A stretch of DNA of 5,303 nucleotides from Bacteroidales bacterium (GTDB taxonomy: Bacteria; Bacteroidota; Bacteroidia; Bacteroidales; UBA932). Made by a program: the position numbers and the translations under genes. This document shows, piece by piece, positions 5,027 through 5,303 of the stretch. Numbering within the stretch: position 1 is the first letter of the stretch; every line of letters starts with the position of its first letter. Where the stretch lies: positions 1 through 5,303 of the forward strand of contig SFJA01000102.1 of NCBI GenBank assembly GCA_004556005.1, given 5' to 3'. The notes under the pieces are model-generated. The model saw only the letters and a list, made by a program, of their open reading frames with translations, did not search any database and was not told where the DNA came from.

Positions 5027-5303
5027 AGACTCCGAGCACTAACTGGGCTCTGAGGGCCGTGTGTGGCCGGTCGCTGATCTTCGGTAATCTTCCTGCTAAT
5101 CATCGCGCGAGCGAATGTGCCTTGTAGCGCTGTCTGGAGGGGTTCGGGACGCTCGATGGACACAAATCGATGCCATCGCGCGAGCTGATGTGCCCTGTAG
5201 GGCTCTGGAAGGCCGATTCGGGTGCCAGGTGAATTGCAGGAAAGCGAGGGCCCGTGCACTAACCGGGCTCTGAGGGCCGTGTGTGGCCGGTCGGTGTTCT
5301 TCG

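Larger units (their letters stand above)
3733..5303. repeat. GC-rich higher-order tandem repeat array (continues past window end)
   Basis: The whole stretch is built from related units. A core beginning ATCGCGCGAGC and reaching TGCCCTG starts at 3938, 4011, 4179, 4252, 4399, 4472, 4640, 4882, 4955, 5102 and 5175, with small changes in some copies. It occurs in two versions: A (followed by a CTGTCTGG(A/C)GGGGTTC segment and GATGGACACAAATCG) and B (followed mostly by GGAAGGCCGATTCGGGTGCC and GAATT(T/G)CAGGAAAGCGAG). A-to-B spacing is always 73 bp; B-to-A spacing is 168 or 147 bp, the difference being an optional 21-bp piece around GCTTTGACCGGGCCTAA. Each unit closes with GGGCTCTGAGG, GTGTGGCCGGTC and a CTTC(G/A)GTAATC(T/C)TCCTGC segment. 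Steps of 73, 220 and 241 bp are not multiples of three, so no reading frame is conserved. Composition is much more GC-rich than the genes to the left. Confidence 0.9.

Noticed and set aside
3938..5303. CRISPR array
   Set aside because: Repeated cores are separated by 73, 147 or 168 bp of sequence that is itself repeated, rather than by short unique spacers of constant length.

Overview
The window looks like chromosomal DNA of a Bacteroidales bacterium, probably a gut or rumen species. The evidence is a TAnnTTTG promoter element, A-rich leaders without a clear Shine-Dalgarno, a lipoprotein with a fimbrillin-like front half and a FISUMP-like C-terminus, and a helicase and Nudix pair typical of that order. 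Genus cannot be fixed from the sequence.

Layout. (1) 2-1077: the 3' end of a DUF2075/Schlafen-group-3-like helicase gene, translationally coupled by an ATGA overlap to a short Nudix hydrolase gene that appears to have lost about 55 residues from its middle. (2) 1078-1417: non-coding, AT-rich in its second half, with a Bacteroidetes-type promoter. (3) 1418-3114: a 46-residue small protein gene and a 507-residue surface lipoprotein gene, apparently one transcript. (4) 3115-3307: non-coding, with several inverted repeats. (5) 3308-3707: a MutS-domain-I-like (MSL-type) gene that seems frameshifted. (6) About 3733 to the window end: a GC-rich, non-coding, higher-order tandem repeat array.

The main interpretation is that regions 3-5 are the target side of a diversity-generating retroelement (DGR). 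The lipoprotein ends in a FISUMP/C-type-lectin-like domain whose last 40 codons hold many NNC/NNT codons where a template would have AAC/AAT. A constant GQSVRPV end follows, then a hairpin with a 4-nt loop just after the stop codon. The next gene resembles the MutS-like accessory protein known from some DGR cassettes. No reverse transcriptase, Avd or template repeat is in the window. The accessory gene looks broken and is followed by the repeat array, so the cassette is either diversified in trans, continues beyond the array, or is a relic.

The array has a regular architecture: 11 copies of a core containing the palindrome TCGCGCGA, A-to-B core spacing of exactly 73 bp, B-to-A spacing of 168 or 147 bp, and a 944-bp higher-order period that includes a C-rich spacer. 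None of these steps keeps a reading frame from unit to unit, so open frames there are by-products.
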